A stretch of 64,000 nucleotides of DNA from Vreelandella zhanjiangensis DSM 21076 (GCF_000377665.1 NZ_KB898646.1:744001-808000); one strand, 5' to 3'; positions 27,917 to 38,162 are shown, counted from the stretch's first letter. Numbers and translations: made by a program. The notes: generated by a model from the letters alone, not told the origin.

Positions 27917-27920
27917 ATCG

Positions 27921-27983
27921 ATAGCCCTTAAGATAGTTCTTGAGATAGCCCTTAAGATGGTTCTTGAAATAGAGCCATTTAAG
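27921..27983. repeat. 24-bp tandem repeat after aspS
   Basis: Two 24-base units (27921-27944 and 27945-27968) differ at two positions, and a decayed third unit of about 15 bases follows. Each unit contains CCCTTAAGAT. They lie between the aspS stop and the terminator and code for nothing. Confidence 0.8.
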
Positions 27984-28010
27984 AGACAGGCTTTCGATCG
28001 CAAGCTGACA

Positions 28011-28041
28011 AAAACACCGACGCCAGAGCGTCGGTGTTTTT
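28011..28041 (+). terminator. Intrinsic terminator after aspS
   Basis: ACACCGACGC (28014-28023) and GCGTCGGTGT (28028-28037) form a perfect 10-bp stem with a 4-base loop, with A upstream and T downstream. Confidence 0.92.
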
Positions 28042-28094
28042 GCATCAGCGCTTTTGTCGCCTAGGGCTTTGCCGCATAGCACGAGTAAACGTAT

Positions 28095-28646
28095 ATGGAC
28101 GAAACACGCACTTCGTTACCAGTGCGCATTCTGGGTATTGACCCTGGTTCCCGAATTACCGGTTACGGTGTCATCGATCTGGTCGGGGTGAAGCCCACCT
28201 ATGTGGCCAGTGGCTGCATTCGCACATCAGACGGGCCGCTGGAGCAGCGTTTGGCGCAGATATATGCGGGGCTAAGCGAAGTGGTGGGTTTATACAAACC
28301 GACAGACACCGCGATTGAACGCGTATTTTTGGCTAAAAATGTTGATTCGGCGCTTAAGCTTGGCCAAGCCCGGGGCGCTGCCTTGGTGTGTATGGCAAAC
28401 CACGGATTAAGCGTGGCGGAATACGCGGCGCGACGCATCAAAGAAGCCGTAACGGGGCATGGTGGTGCGGATAAACTGCAGGTGCAGCATATGGTTACTG
28501 CACTATTAAAACTTTCCGCCACGCCGCAAGCCGATGCTGCTGATGCATTAGCTATTGCGTTAACCCACTCCTATACGAGCAATGGGCTTCCCAGCGCTTC
28601 TAGTGGGCGAAGCCGGCGTGCCTCAACCGGGCGTTGGCGTCTTTAA
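28095..28646 (+). CDS. ruvC: Holliday junction resolvase RuvC
   Basis: RuvC (183 aa) cuts Holliday junctions brought by RuvAB. It has [12 protein letters not shown] with the catalytic D16, AIERVF with E75, and [12 protein letters not shown] with the last acidic pair. The ribosome site before the ATG at 28095 is weak. The C-terminal 20 residues are rich in serine and arginine. It heads the ruvC-ruvA-ruvB group. Confidence 0.95.
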   Translation: MDETRTSLPVRILGIDPGSRITGYGVIDLVGVKPTYVASGCIRTSDGPLEQRLAQIYAGLSEVVGLYKPTDTAIERVFLAKNVDSALKLGQARGAALVCMANHGLSVAEYAARRIKEAVTGHGGADKLQVQHMVTALLKLSATPQADAADALAIALTHSYTSNGLPSASSGRSRRASTGRWRL

Positions 28647-28714
28647 CCACTACTGGTCACTTGTACAGAGTAGCATTATAGTAAACGCCTGTTTTTACTA
28701 TCGCGAGCGTATTT

Positions 28715-29320
28715 ATGATCGGACGTCTGAGTGGCTATCTGCTGGAAAAACAACCGCCTTGGATCGTAATTGATGTCCAGGGCGTGGGGTATGAGCTTGA
28801 GACCTCAATGAATACGCTCGTCTCGCTACCGGGTTTAGGCGAGAAAACATCGCTTTATACCCACTTAACTATTCGTGACGATGCCCATCTGCTTTACGGG
28901 TTTGCGCGTGAGCATGAGCGGGCGCTGTTTCGAGCCCTCATCAAGGTTAACGGCGTTGGCCCTAAACTGGCCCTTGCAATTTTGTCCGGCATGGATGAAG
29001 ACGCGTTTATGCGCTGTGTTCGTGATGATGACAGCAAGGCGCTGACCAAGCTGCCTGGTGTCGGCAAGAAAACGGCCGAACGGCTTATTATTGAAATGCG
29101 CGATCGTTTCCCTGAGTGGGAGCATGGTTCTGATTCGCCACTTCCCCTTGAAGCTACCAACGGGCGACCTACCCGCAATAGCTTGGCCGACGCTGAGTCC
29201 GCACTCGTAAGCCTAGGTTATAAGCTAACCGAAGCCAGCAAAATGCTGGCAGACCTTGACCCCAAGCAATCGACAGAAGCCTTGATCAAGGCGGCATTAA
29301 CACAGCGAATGAACGGCTGA
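28715..29320 (+). CDS. ruvA: Holliday junction helicase subunit RuvA
   Basis: RuvA (201 aa) is the tetrameric junction-binding partner of RuvB. It begins [14 protein letters not shown] and has an N-terminal OB domain, two helix-hairpin-helix motifs ([13 protein letters not shown] and [13 protein letters not shown]) and a C-terminal domain with the ALVSLGYK segment that contacts RuvB. It lies 68 bp after ruvC and 76 bp before ruvB. Confidence 0.95.
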   Translation: MIGRLSGYLLEKQPPWIVIDVQGVGYELETSMNTLVSLPGLGEKTSLYTHLTIRDDAHLLYGFAREHERALFRALIKVNGVGPKLALAILSGMDEDAFMRCVRDDDSKALTKLPGVGKKTAERLIIEMRDRFPEWEHGSDSPLPLEATNGRPTRNSLADAESALVSLGYKLTEASKMLADLDPKQSTEALIKAALTQRMNG

Positions 29321-29396
29321 GCTACCCCGTCGTTTTGCAGTAACCCAGAGCCAGCAGATTGTCAGGTATTTAAGACAGTATTCAAGAAGAGCATCT

Positions 29397-30434
29397 ATGT
29401 TAGAACATGACCGGTTGATAGCGGCTGAACCAGAGCAGGGAGAAGGGCGAATTGATTATGCCATTCGTCCCAAGCGACTTGATGACTATATCGGCCAGCC
29501 GAGGGTGCGCGAGCAGCTTGAAATATTTATTGGCGCGGCCCGGCTTCGCGAAGAGAGTCTCGACCATACTCTGGTGTTTGGCCCACCAGGGCTGGGTAAA
29601 ACGACGCTTGCCAATATTATCGCTACCGAAATGGGCGTCGGACTCAAGTCAACGTCAGGGCCCGTGCTCGAGCGGGCAGGGGATTTGGCAGCCATGCTGA
29701 CCAACCTTGAGCCCGGTGATGTTCTGTTTATTGACGAGATTCACCGCTTATCTCCTGCGATTGAAGAAGTGCTCTATCCGGCCATGGAGGATTTCCAGCT
29801 CGATATCATGATTGGCGAAGGCCCGGCGGCTCGGTCGATCAAGCTGGACTTGCCTCGTTTTACGCTGGTGGGTGCGACAACCCGGGCAGGGCTTTTGACA
29901 TCGCCGTTACGCGATCGATTTGGCATCGTTCAACGGCTGGAATTTTATAATCTCGAAGAGCTGACCGAAATCGTCACCCGCTCGGCACGCTTGCTGGGAG
30001 TGGAAACCAGCGCTGAGGGAGCTATCGAAATTGCCCGCCGCTCTCGGGGCACGCCGCGTATCGCCAATCGCTTGCTGCGCCGGGTGCGCGACTATGCAGA
30101 AATGAAAGGCAACGGCACGGTGGATGTTTCCTTGGCAGATGCTGCGCTGAATATGCTCAACGTGGATCACTATGGCCTGGATCACATGGACAGGCGCCTG
30201 CTGCTTGCAATGATTGATAAGTTCGAGGGCGGTCCGGTAGGTGTGGACTCACTCTCCGCGGCCATAGGTGAGGAACGTAATACCATCGAAGACGTTATCG
30301 AGCCCTACCTTATCCAGCAAGGCCTAATGATGCGCACGCCCCGCGGGCGTACCGTCACGCGTCAGGCTTGGCTGCATTTTAACCGCGTTCCCAACGAGCA
30401 TTCTGTGGATATGGAAGGGGAGCGTCGTCCATGA
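29397..30434 (+). CDS. ruvB: Holliday junction helicase motor RuvB
   Basis: RuvB (345 aa) is the AAA+ motor for branch migration. It shows the [11 protein letters not shown] segment, Walker A ([10 protein letters not shown]), Walker B (LFIDEIHRL), sensor 1 (VGATTRAG), the arginine finger region (SPLRDRFG) and a C-terminal winged helix. The ybgC start overlaps its stop by four bases (ATGA), tying recombination genes to the Tol-Pal operon, an order common in gammaproteobacteria. Confidence 0.96.
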   Translation: MLEHDRLIAAEPEQGEGRIDYAIRPKRLDDYIGQPRVREQLEIFIGAARLREESLDHTLVFGPPGLGKTTLANIIATEMGVGLKSTSGPVLERAGDLAAMLTNLEPGDVLFIDEIHRLSPAIEEVLYPAMEDFQLDIMIGEGPAARSIKLDLPRFTLVGATTRAGLLTSPLRDRFGIVQRLEFYNLEELTEIVTRSARLLGVETSAEGAIEIARRSRGTPRIANRLLRRVRDYAEMKGNGTVDVSLADAALNMLNVDHYGLDHMDRRLLLAMIDKFEGGPVGVDSLSAAIGEERNTIEDVIEPYLIQQGLMMRTPRGRTVTRQAWLHFNRVPNEHSVDMEGERRP

Positions 30435-30844
30435 GTATTTCGCGCTCGCTGCCCGTACGTGTTTATATGGAAGATACTGACGCCGGTGGCATTGTCTACT
30501 ACGTTAACTATCTGAAGTTTATGGAGCGTGCGCGCAGCGAATGGCTACGTGAGCAAGGCCTTGATCAGCAAACGTTACTAGACGAAGGTACGCAGCTAGT
30601 GGTATATCGCTTAGCCTGTCACTATGCGAAACCGGCGCGTCTCGATGATGTGGTAGACGTTACAGCACATGTCACCGACATAGGCCGCTGCCGAGTAACG
30701 TTTGAGCAACGTGTAATGCGAGGAGAGGAACTCCTTTGCAGTGCGACAGTCGAGATAGCCTGCCTAAGTGCAGAACGCATGCGGCCCAAAGCGTGGCCCG
30801 CTGCATTTAAAACAGGTCTACAAACAGCAACCACGGTTTCGTAA
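30431..30844 (+). CDS. ybgC: Tol-Pal-associated acyl-CoA thioesterase YbgC
   Basis: The 137-residue hot-dog-fold thioesterase has the family motif [24 protein letters not shown], with the catalytic aspartate. YbgC hydrolyses short- or long-chain acyl-CoA and is a regular first gene of tol operons, where it may touch phospholipid synthesis. Translation is coupled to ruvB. Confidence 0.93.
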   Translation: MSISRSLPVRVYMEDTDAGGIVYYVNYLKFMERARSEWLREQGLDQQTLLDEGTQLVVYRLACHYAKPARLDDVVDVTAHVTDIGRCRVTFEQRVMRGEELLCSATVEIACLSAERMRPKAWPAAFKTGLQTATTVS

Positions 30845-30901
30845 CCTGGAAACCACTACTTTGTCGGGTATTACCGACTTAATTGATTGATGAGGGCACC
30901 T

Positions 30902-31597
30902 GTGAACGATAACACCATGTCCATCCCGCACCTTATAATGAATGCCAGCGTTGTTGTGCAGCTGGTGATGCTACTACTGGTGGTGGGGTCAATCCTGTCT
31001 TGGGTAGTCATCTTTCAGCGCAGTATCGCCTTGCGCCGAGCTAAGCAGGAGTATAACCAGTTCGAAGAGTCGTTCTGGTCAGGTGTCGACTTGAATGAGC
31101 TATACCGGGAAATTCCTGCTGATGATCCGCGCCACGGCGCTGAGCATATCTTTCAGGCGGGTTTTCGTGAATTCAATCGCCTGATGCCTAAAACCCGCAA
31201 CGCCGATACGGTGCTTGAAGGCGTACAGCGTAGTATGCGCGTTGCGTGGTCTCGTGAAGAGGATCGTCTAACACAGCATCTGGTGTTTCTCGCCACGGTC
31301 GCATCAGCAAGCCCCTACATTGGCCTCTTCGGCACCGTATGGGGCATCATGGGTTCTTTCCAATCTCTTTCCATGACGCAGCAAGCAACCCTGGCAACGG
31401 TCGCGCCCTGGATTGCAGAGGCCTTGATTGCCACCGCCATGGGGCTTTTCGCCGCGATTCCTGCGGTTATTTTCTATAACCGTCTATCCAACAATGCGTC
31501 TCGCTTACTCGGTAAATATGAAGACTTCGCCGAAGAGTTTCACGCCATCTTGCATCGTAACCTGCAAGGCCGTGACGGCAAGCCTAGCGCCAGTTAA
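30902..31597 (+). CDS. tolQ: TolQ, Tol-Pal motor subunit
   Basis: TolQ (231 aa) is the MotA/ExbB-type channel subunit that, with TolR, uses the proton gradient to energise TolA at the division site. Three membrane helices are visible (about 15-38, 134-155 and 168-192), the latter two containing the conserved ASPYIGLFGTVWGIM and AEALIATAMGLFAAIPAV. The GTG at 30902 is five bases after GAGGG and is preferred to an upstream ATG in the same frame. Confidence 0.95.
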   Translation: MNDNTMSIPHLIMNASVVVQLVMLLLVVGSILSWVVIFQRSIALRRAKQEYNQFEESFWSGVDLNELYREIPADDPRHGAEHIFQAGFREFNRLMPKTRNADTVLEGVQRSMRVAWSREEDRLTQHLVFLATVASASPYIGLFGTVWGIMGSFQSLSMTQQATLATVAPWIAEALIATAMGLFAAIPAVIFYNRLSNNASRLLGKYEDFAEEFHAILHRNLQGRDGKPSAS

Positions 31598-31608
31598 GGG
31601 AGTTCGCC

Positions 31609-32043
31609 ATGCAAGGTCCTTTCAACCGTAGCGGCAAGAATAAACCGATGGGGGAGATTAACGTCGTCCCCTTTATCGACGTTATGTTGGTGCTGCTGGT
31701 CATTTTTATGATTACCGCCCCTATGCTGACTCAAGGCGTTCAGGTCGATCTGCCGCAGGTCTCATCGCAGCCGATTGATACCCAGGATAGTGACCCCATC
31801 ATTATCTCGGTTGATCGCGAAGGCGGGTATTTTATTACCCTGGGCGAAGACTCAACCTCAGTTTCACTTGAGCAGATGTCGGAACGCGTCGGAGCGATTC
31901 TACAACGTCGCCCGGGCACGCCTGTCATGGTGCGCGGTGACCGTAACGTGCAGTATGGCCAGATCGTTTTGCTAATGAGCACGCTACAGCGTTCCGGCGT
32001 TGAAAATGTAGGATTGCTTTCAGAGCCGCCGCAAGATGGGTAA
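31609..32043 (+). CDS. tolR: TolR, Tol-Pal motor subunit
   Basis: TolR (144 aa) is the ExbD-type partner of TolQ. A short cytoplasmic start is followed by one membrane helix, NVVPFIDVMLVLLVIFMI, holding the proton-carrying D24, then a periplasmic domain (about 45-140) that binds peptidoglycan in homologues. Its stop overlaps the start of tolA by eight bases. Confidence 0.95.
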   Translation: MQGPFNRSGKNKPMGEINVVPFIDVMLVLLVIFMITAPMLTQGVQVDLPQVSSQPIDTQDSDPIIISVDREGGYFITLGEDSTSVSLEQMSERVGAILQRRPGTPVMVRGDRNVQYGQIVLLMSTLQRSGVENVGLLSEPPQDG

Positions 32044-33190
32044 GGGCAAGACGCAAGTGACCGCTGATACGCCGCGCGACCCGCAGGATGTTGGCTATAC
32101 GTTACCAACCGTACTCGCGGTGGGCGTGCATTTGGCTATTATTGTTTTTAGTTTCATTAATTGGCCCAGCTCAACGGCAGAACCGGACTCTTCCTCCATC
32201 GTGCAAGCAACGTTGGTCAGTACAGAAACCTTTACCGACCAGGCTCAGCAAACAACCGAGCAGCAAGCGGCGATGAATAACGCGACGGAGCCAACGGCCG
32301 AGCCTAGCGTAAGCGAGCCCGAGGCAGCTGAGCCGGAACCGGATAACCAGGCGGCCGAACAGCAAGCGGCTGAAGAAGCCGCTCGTCGTGAAGCCGAAGC
32401 TCAGGCGCAAGCATTAGAGCAAGCGCAGGAGGCTGCCGAAGCCGAAGCTCAGCGACGCGCTGAGGAAGCCGAACGCCTAGCTCAGGAGCAGGCGGCACAA
32501 GCGCAGGCCCGAGAAGCTGAAGCCCAACAGGCTCGTGAACAGGCAGAGGCCCAGGCAGCTGCAGAAGCGCAAGCCGCTGCCGAAGCAGAAGCACAAGCTG
32601 CCGCCGAAGCAGAAGCGCAAGCCGCTGCAGAAGCACAAGCCGCCGCCGAAGCAGAAGCGCAAGCCGCTGCCGAAGCAGAAGCCAAAGCTGCCGCCGAAGC
32701 AGAAGCCGCGCGTCAACGCGAAGCTGAAGCACAGCGCGAACGTGAGGCGGAAGCTCAACGTGAGCGGGAGGCCGAAGAGCGGCGCGCACGTGAAGAAGCT
32801 GAACGTCAACGCCAGGCAGCGGAAGCAGCAGAAGCCGCCATGCAGCGTCAACTAGCCGGTGAAGCGGAGGCCGCGGCAAATGCGCAACAAGCACAGCAGG
32901 CTGCCAATAGCTTCATCAATATTGTGCGTCGAGCTGTCGAACAGGCTTGGTTAATACCGCCTGGGGCAAGCGATTCATTGAGTGCTACGCTGCAAATACG
33001 TTTGGGCCCATCGGGAGAGCTGCTTGCAGCGTCGATTGCGACATCGAGTGGTGACAGTGCTTTTGATCGGTCTGCTATACAAGCGGTTGAACAGGCTGCA
33101 CCGTTTGGTGAATTGAGAGATTTGCCTGCGGATCAGCAACGAAACTTACGTCAAATTAATCTGCGATTTACCCCGGGGGATGTTCGCTGA
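32036..33190 (+). CDS. tolA: TolA, trans-envelope link of the Tol-Pal system
   Basis: TolA (384 aa) has one N-terminal membrane helix (about 25-42), a very long Ala/Glu/Gln/Arg-rich helix spanning the periplasm (about 95-285), and a C-terminal domain (about 290-384) with [14 protein letters not shown] and the TonB-like terminal part. It couples the TolQR motor to Pal and TolB. The helical part contains short tandem repeats at DNA level. It overlaps tolR, and tolB starts on its last base. Confidence 0.94.
   Translation: MGKGKTQVTADTPRDPQDVGYTLPTVLAVGVHLAIIVFSFINWPSSTAEPDSSSIVQATLVSTETFTDQAQQTTEQQAAMNNATEPTAEPSVSEPEAAEPEPDNQAAEQQAAEEAARREAEAQAQALEQAQEAAEAEAQRRAEEAERLAQEQAAQAQAREAEAQQAREQAEAQAAAEAQAAAEAEAQAAAEAEAQAAAEAQAAAEAEAQAAAEAEAKAAAEAEAARQREAEAQREREAEAQREREAEERRAREEAERQRQAAEAAEAAMQRQLAGEAEAAANAQQAQQAANSFINIVRRAVEQAWLIPPGASDSLSATLQIRLGPSGELLAASIATSSGDSAFDRSAIQAVEQAAPFGELRDLPADQQRNLRQINLRFTPGDVR
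32555..32790 (+). repeat. Short codon-level repeats in the TolA helix region
   Basis: Tandem 15- to 24-base units encode [12 protein letters not shown] repeats, then AEAQRERE units. The GCN/GAA codons alternate, so several other frames are open by chance across this stretch. Such repeats can change in number by slippage and alter the length of the TolA rod. Confidence 0.8.
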
Positions 33191-34482
33191 TGCAAATACT
33201 GAGCAAAGTGTGGTTATTCTGCGCACTGCTGTTAATTAGCAGTATCGCAAATGCAAACGCAAACTTGACCATTGAAATTACGCGAGGCAGCGATCAGGCC
33301 TTGCCTATTGGCGTGGTGCCTTTTGCCGGCAATGAGGGGATGTCCGAAGATATCGCTCAGATTATTCAGGACGACTTGGAGCGTAGCGGTCTGTTTGAAC
33401 CGCTAGAGCGTAGCGCCATGTTTGAAAAGCCCAGCCAAGCCGATGACGTTGAGTTCGGCACCTGGCGTTCGCTCGATGTGCGTTATCTAGTGGTAGGTCG
33501 CGCTGAGCAGACAGGCAGTGGCTATCAGCTTCAGTTTGACCTGATGGATATCAGCGGCCAGCGCCGTATGATTGGTGAAAGCGTTACGGCCAATGCCAAT
33601 GACCTGCGCGGTGCGGCTCACTACATCAGCGACCAGATCTTTGAAGCGATTACCGATATTCGCGGCGCCTTTTCTACCAGCATCGCCTATGTAACGGCTC
33701 AAGGGCTTGGCGACAATATGCAGTTTGGTCTCTACGTAGCCGATGCAGATGGTCGTAATAGCCAGCAGGTCTTAACCTCTGATCAGCCCATCATGTCACC
33801 TTCCTGGTCGCCCGATGGCCGCAAACTTGCCTATGTTTCCTTTGAGACTGAGCGTCCGGCAATTTATATTCAGGATGTCGCTACTGGCCAGCGTGTAATG
33901 GCAACGTCGTTTGATGGTATCAACGGCGCACCGACCTGGTCACCGGATGGTCGTCGTATTGCGATGTCCTTATCCAAAGATGGTCAGCCTGAAATTTACA
34001 TCATGGATATTGGTAATCGTTCGGTGGAACGTCTCACCAATAGCAACAGCATAGATACCGAGCCCGCTTGGTCGCCCGATGGTCGTAGCCTGCTGTTTAC
34101 TTCTGATCGCAGTGGTGGCCCGCAGATTTACCAGTATTCGCTAGGCAGCGGCGAGACAAAACGCGTAACGTTTACCGGTAACTACAACGCCCGTGCACGC
34201 TATTCTCCGGATGGCGATCAGATATTCTTGGTCCACCGTTCAAGCCGTGGGTACCAAGTGGCTCGCCAGGATTTAGAGGGTGGACGGCTTGTGGTACTAA
34301 GTGATTCAACAAGAGATGAATCTCCTAGTGTTGCGCCGAACGGGACCATGGTAATCTTCGCTACCCAACAGGGTAACAACGGGGTGCTGAGTGCCGTTTC
34401 TGCCGATGGGCGGTCGTCATTCCGGCTTCCTGCAGCACAAGGCGATGTGCGGGATCCTGCATGGTCGCCGTTTTTAAACTAA
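33190..34482 (+). CDS. tolB: TolB, periplasmic beta-propeller
   Basis: TolB (430 aa) has a signal peptide (cleavage near ANA, about residues 20-24), an N-terminal alpha/beta domain (about 30-160) and a six-bladed propeller whose blades repeat the [13 protein letters not shown] motif at about 200, 243, 287, 330 and 374. It binds Pal and the TolA C-terminus. Its ATG shares one base with the tolA stop. Confidence 0.96.
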   Translation: MQILSKVWLFCALLLISSIANANANLTIEITRGSDQALPIGVVPFAGNEGMSEDIAQIIQDDLERSGLFEPLERSAMFEKPSQADDVEFGTWRSLDVRYLVVGRAEQTGSGYQLQFDLMDISGQRRMIGESVTANANDLRGAAHYISDQIFEAITDIRGAFSTSIAYVTAQGLGDNMQFGLYVADADGRNSQQVLTSDQPIMSPSWSPDGRKLAYVSFETERPAIYIQDVATGQRVMATSFDGINGAPTWSPDGRRIAMSLSKDGQPEIYIMDIGNRSVERLTNSNSIDTEPAWSPDGRSLLFTSDRSGGPQIYQYSLGSGETKRVTFTGNYNARARYSPDGDQIFLVHRSSRGYQVARQDLEGGRLVVLSDSTRDESPSVAPNGTMVIFATQQGNNGVLSAVSADGRSSFRLPAAQGDVRDPAWSPFLN

Positions 34483-34523
34483 TGATTAATAGTGTTAATT
34501 TCTTTCAGGCAAGGAGTCTGATT

Positions 34524-35069
34524 ATGCAACTTAAACCGTTGGTTCGCTCATTGGCAGTCGCGTTATCTATCGTAGTTATCGCTGGCTGTTCCAGCACCGG
34601 CGGAACCCAGGATGGTGATTCTTACGGAAGCCAAGATGGCAGCAGCATGGGTGCAGGCACCTCGGGCGCTGGTACAGGTGGTCAGTATGGTTCTACTACG
34701 GGTTCTGGCTCAGGTGCTGGTCAGCAAGCTGATTCTCGTATTCCTGAAGTACGTACCATTTACTTCGATTACGACCGTGACACCATCAAGAGCGAATATG
34801 AGTCTGCAGTAATGGCTCATGCGCGTTACCTGCGTGCCAACCCGAATGCACAAGTTGTATTACATGGCCATACCGATGAGCGCGGTACCCGTGAATACAA
34901 CATGGCTCTGGGCGAGCGTCGTGCGCGTGCCGTTCAGCGTTTCCTGAACATTCAGGGCGTTTCCAACTCGCAAATGAGCGTTGTGAGCTACGGCGAAGAG
35001 CGTCCTGCGGCTAGCGGCCAAAGCGAAAGCGCTTACTCCCAGAACCGTCGCGTTGTATTTAATTACTGA
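34524..35069 (+). CDS. pal: Pal, peptidoglycan-associated lipoprotein
   Basis: Pal (181 aa) is an outer-membrane lipoprotein with lipobox VIAGC and the lipidated C22. A Gly/Ser-rich linker (about 25-72) leads to an OmpA-like peptidoglycan-binding domain containing TIYFDYDRDTIK and HGHTDERGTREYN. AAGGAG precedes the ATG at 34524; the open frame begins 21 codons earlier, inside the end of tolB, but those residues are not part of the lipoprotein. Confidence 0.96.
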   Translation: MQLKPLVRSLAVALSIVVIAGCSSTGGTQDGDSYGSQDGSSMGAGTSGAGTGGQYGSTTGSGSGAGQQADSRIPEVRTIYFDYDRDTIKSEYESAVMAHARYLRANPNAQVVLHGHTDERGTREYNMALGERRARAVQRFLNIQGVSNSQMSVVSYGEERPAASGQSESAYSQNRRVVFNY

Positions 35070-35076
35070 TACTTTT

Positions 35077-35096
35077 GGCGTGCCTGAGGGCACGCC
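35077..35096 (+). other. Hairpin between pal and cpoB
   Basis: GGCGTGCC and GGCACGCC form a perfect 8-bp stem with a 4-base loop just after the pal stop. There is no T run, so it probably stabilises or attenuates rather than ends the transcript. This would suit a highly expressed lipoprotein gene followed by a less expressed one. Confidence 0.6.
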
Positions 35097-35117
35097 GATG
35101 TTATCTACGGAGTTGTC

Positions 35118-35912
35118 ATGAATCACAGTCTCAAACGCTATTTTGAGAGGCTGTGCGGTGCGGGAGCCTTAGTGCTCCCGCTGTCCGTATTGCCACTCGC
35201 GGCAGTTGCCCAGCAGCCGCTCGTTCAAGATCTTTCTTCGGGTAATTCCAGCGGCTTCTATCAGCAGACCCAGCGCCAGGAATCTACCGGCGGTAATCTT
35301 GTACTGTTCAACCAGGTAGAAGAGCACCAGCAGGAAATCCAGCAGCTGCGCGGGCAGATTGAAGAGCTGCGTCACCAGCTTGAGCAGTTGAAGCGTCAAT
35401 CGCAGCAGCAGTATCTGGATATCGAAGATCGCCTGATGAACAGCGGCCCGACTCAAATTGAGCAGGCAACCCCTCAGGTAGAGCCGGAAGCCGCGCAGGA
35501 AGTGGTCAATGCGCCTTCTGCGCGTAACGTCAGCGAAGATGCCCAGGCGGACTATCAGGCGGCGTTTGCTCATGTTCAGGCACGCCGCTTTGACGAAGCC
35601 ATTAAAGCCTTTGAAGGTTTCGTTACCACTCATGCTGACAGCAGCCTAGCGTCTAACGGCTATTACTGGCTGGGTGAGCTTTATGCCGCCGAAGGTCAGC
35701 TAAGTGACGCTGATGCGTCCTTTAGCCGTGTCATTACCGACTTCAGTAGCAGCAGCAAAGTACCTGATGCACTGTATAAACTTGGCTTGGTAAAAGCGCG
35801 TCAGGGCGAAGCAGAACGTAGCCGCGAGCTGTTAGAGCAAGTGCGTGATGATTACCCGCAAAGTAGTGCAGCTGGGCTGGCGAGTGATTTTCTTCGTCAG
35901 TCGGCTGGGTAA
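35118..35912 (+). CDS. cpoB: CpoB (YbgF), coordinator of peptidoglycan synthesis
   Basis: CpoB (264 aa) is the periplasmic TolA-binding protein that links PBP1B to the Tol system during division. It has a signal peptide (cleavage after AVA, about residue 31), a trimerising coiled coil (about 65-110, rich in Gln and Leu) and a TPR domain (about 140-262) containing GYYWLGELYA and DALYKLGLVKA. It is the last gene of the Tol-Pal operon. Confidence 0.94.
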   Translation: MNHSLKRYFERLCGAGALVLPLSVLPLAAVAQQPLVQDLSSGNSSGFYQQTQRQESTGGNLVLFNQVEEHQQEIQQLRGQIEELRHQLEQLKRQSQQQYLDIEDRLMNSGPTQIEQATPQVEPEAAQEVVNAPSARNVSEDAQADYQAAFAHVQARRFDEAIKAFEGFVTTHADSSLASNGYYWLGELYAAEGQLSDADASFSRVITDFSSSSKVPDALYKLGLVKARQGEAERSRELLEQVRDDYPQSSAAGLASDFLRQSAG

Positions 35913-35942
35913 CAACGCATTTTAAGTTTGTTAGGACGTATC

Positions 35943-36704
35943 ATGAGCTGCAAAATCGACTATCAAGCATCGCCTGATTTGCTTGAGAACCGCATCATAC
36001 TGGTAACCGGGGCCGGTGATGGGATTGGCCGTACGGCAGCGTTAAGTTATGCACGCCATGGAGCAACCGTGATTTTACTGGGTCGCACCATCGAAAAGTT
36101 AGAGCGGGTTTATGATGAAATAGAAGCGGCGGGGGGACCACAGCCGGCTATTTTTCCGCTTAATTTCGAAGGTGCTACGCTTGATGATTTTCACGATATG
36201 GCAAGCACGCTCGATAAGGAATTTGGTCGTCTGGATGGGCTTCTGCATAACGCTGGGCTTCTAGGTCGTATTACACCGTTTGAACAGTATGACCCAGAGT
36301 TATGGGAGCAGGTCATGCAGGTCAATATTAACGGACCAATCTGGATGACCCAGGCACTGTTACCCCTGCTTCAGCAGTCGCAGGATGCCTCGGTTATTTT
36401 CACGTCATCAAGCGTAGGGCGAAAAGGGCGTGCCTACTGGGGAGCCTACTCGGTTTCTAAGTTTGCGACAGAAGGGTTTGTGGAAGTGCTGGCCGATGAG
36501 CTCGAAAGCCAAGCTAATATACGTATCAACACGCTGAACCCTGGGGCCACACGTACGCAAATGCGCCAGAATGCCTACCCTGGTGAAGACCCCGACACCT
36601 TGCGTACTCCTGAAGACATCATGCCCACCTATTTATGGTTGATGGGGCCGGCGAGTACTGGTATCAACGGTCAGAAATTCGATGCTCAACCGCCACGCGC
36701 ATAA
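35943..36704 (+). CDS. yciK: YciK-type short-chain dehydrogenase
   Basis: The 253-residue protein follows E. coli YciK closely: RIILVTGAGDGIGRTAALSYARHGATVILLGR, LHNAGLLG, FTSSSVGRKGRAYWGAY with the catalytic Ser and Tyr, then SKFATEG with the Lys, and DIMPTYLWLMG near the end. The substrate of YciK is unknown. An AGGA site precedes the ATG at 35943. It is convergent with mupP, and in Pseudomonas yciK, mupP and ubiG are also neighbours. Confidence 0.92.
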   Translation: MSCKIDYQASPDLLENRIILVTGAGDGIGRTAALSYARHGATVILLGRTIEKLERVYDEIEAAGGPQPAIFPLNFEGATLDDFHDMASTLDKEFGRLDGLLHNAGLLGRITPFEQYDPELWEQVMQVNINGPIWMTQALLPLLQQSQDASVIFTSSSVGRKGRAYWGAYSVSKFATEGFVEVLADELESQANIRINTLNPGATRTQMRQNAYPGEDPDTLRTPEDIMPTYLWLMGPASTGINGQKFDAQPPRA

Positions 36705-36743
36705 ACCATGTTGCGCCTAACGGTTAAGCAGATGTTGGCCTTC

Positions 36744-37418
36744 TTAAGACGTGATGTTGAAGGCGTTTAATGCCTCGACTAGCGTTGAGCACTTTTCAAA
36801 CCAAAGATCCGCTGGCCACTGACGATAGTCATCCTCTTCGCTAATGTATCCGTAGCCCACCGCAACGGCCGTCATACCGGCGGCTTTTGCGGCCTGCATA
36901 TCCCGCACATGATCGCCTACATACCAGCACTGATTAGGTGCAACTCCCAAACGGCGTGCTGCCTCCCATAAGGGTTCAGGATCAGGCTTTTTGACACTTA
37001 GATCATCCGCGCACAGCAGTGCACCCGGCTCTAGTGCCAAGGCGGCTAATAGCGGCTCGGTATAGCGGCGCGGTTTGTTGGTAACAATGCCCCATAGTCG
37101 CTGGTTGCCATGCCACTCAATCAACCATTGATTCAGCGGATCAAATACTTGGCTCTGTACAGCCACGGCTTGCTCATAGGTATCCAGCAGAAACTGACGC
37201 GCCGTGTCGTGTTCAGGAGCCCCAAGTTCAAGCCCCAGCGCCAGCGTCACCAGCGCGCTTCCCCCGTTAGAAACCTGTCTGCGAATCTGTTCATAAGGCA
37301 GCGGCGCCAGCCCGTGATGCTCGCGCAATACGTTGGTTGCCTGTGCCAAGTCGGGCGCGGTATCGACTAATGTGCCATCAAGATCAAATAGGATGGCCAG
37401 TGGTGCAGTGGTCGACAT
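36744..37418 (-). CDS. mupP: HAD-family phosphatase, MupP type
   Basis: The 224-residue HAD phosphatase has FDLDGTLVDTAPDL with the nucleophile and acid aspartates, VTNKP, KKPDPEP and YVGDHVRDMQAAKAAG. It could be phosphoglycolate phosphatase (Gph), but its place directly after ubiG and beside yciK is that of Pseudomonas MupP, the MurNAc-6-phosphate phosphatase of the cell-wall recycling route that bypasses de novo UDP-MurNAc synthesis. The start follows the ubiG stop without a gap (TAGATG). Confidence 0.85.
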   Translation of the reverse strand: MSTTAPLAILFDLDGTLVDTAPDLAQATNVLREHHGLAPLPYEQIRRQVSNGGSALVTLALGLELGAPEHDTARQFLLDTYEQAVAVQSQVFDPLNQWLIEWHGNQRLWGIVTNKPRRYTEPLLAALALEPGALLCADDLSVKKPDPEPLWEAARRLGVAPNQCWYVGDHVRDMQAAKAAGMTAVAVGYGYISEEDDYRQWPADLWFEKCSTLVEALNAFNITS

Positions 37419-38162
37419 CTATTGGCTCACTTTGCGGCAGTACATCATGTAGTTGACCGAAACATCGTTAGGCACCAGGCGGTAACGGCGGGTAAGGGGG
37501 TTATAGGTCAACCCCGTTTGCTCGCGCACTTCTAACCCAACCTGACGCGACCAGGCGGCCATTTCTGAAGGGCGAATAAATTTGGCGTAGTCGTGTGTTC
37601 CGCGTGGCAGCAGTTTTAGCACATATTCCGCGCCTAAAATCGCAAAGGCGTAAGACTTGGGCGTACGGTTTAGCGTGGAGAAAAACACATAGCCACCTGG
37701 GCGCACCAAGGCGCAGCAAGCACGGATAACCGAGGCAGGGTCGGGCACGTGCTCCAGCATTTCCATGCAGGTCACTACATCGAAATGGCCCGGCTTCTGG
37801 GCCGCTAATGCTTCAACGCTAATATGCTGATAGTCCACAGAGACGCCGCTCTCTTCAGCATGTAGCCGGGCCACACCAAGCGGCGCTTCGCCAAGGTCGA
37901 TACCCGTTACATCAGCACCGCGATGAGCCATGGACTCACTCAAGATGCCGCCGCCACAGCCAACATCAAGTACTTTTTTCCCCGCAAGGCCCGCGCGAGC
38001 ATCAATGAAGTTCAGGCGCAGTGGATTAATATCATGCAGCGGTTTAAATTCGCTTTTAGGATCCCACCAGCGGCTAGCAAGTGCTTCAAATTTAGCAACT
38101 TCCGCTGCATCGACGTTGCCTTGATAGTGGTCAGCAGTGCTATCCTGAGGTGTCGCTTGCAT
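37419..38162 (-). CDS. ubiG: UbiG, ubiquinone O-methyltransferase
   Basis: UbiG (247 aa) carries out both O-methylations in ubiquinone synthesis. It shows [21 protein letters not shown], the SAM motif [15 protein letters not shown] and [10 protein letters not shown]. Three ATGs are in frame; the one at 38162 lies after GGGAG at a suitable distance and is used. It is followed directly by mupP. Confidence 0.94.
   Translation of the reverse strand: MQATPQDSTADHYQGNVDAAEVAKFEALASRWWDPKSEFKPLHDINPLRLNFIDARAGLAGKKVLDVGCGGGILSESMAHRGADVTGIDLGEAPLGVARLHAEESGVSVDYQHISVEALAAQKPGHFDVVTCMEMLEHVPDPASVIRACCALVRPGGYVFFSTLNRTPKSYAFAILGAEYVLKLLPRGTHDYAKFIRPSEMAAWSRQVGLEVREQTGLTYNPLTRRYRLVPNDVSVNYMMYCRKVSQ

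Noticed and set aside
27867-28082. 71-codon minus-strand frame after aspS encoding LKGYLKN-type repeats
   Set aside because: Its repeats merely reflect the 24-bp non-coding tandem repeat, and it runs through the terminator hairpin.
32304-32894. Long open frame on the minus strand opposite tolA (196 codons), with two further ones nearby
   Set aside because: The frames are open only because the GCN/GAA-type codon repeats of the TolA helix avoid stops in several frames. The translations are low-complexity and have no ribosome site.
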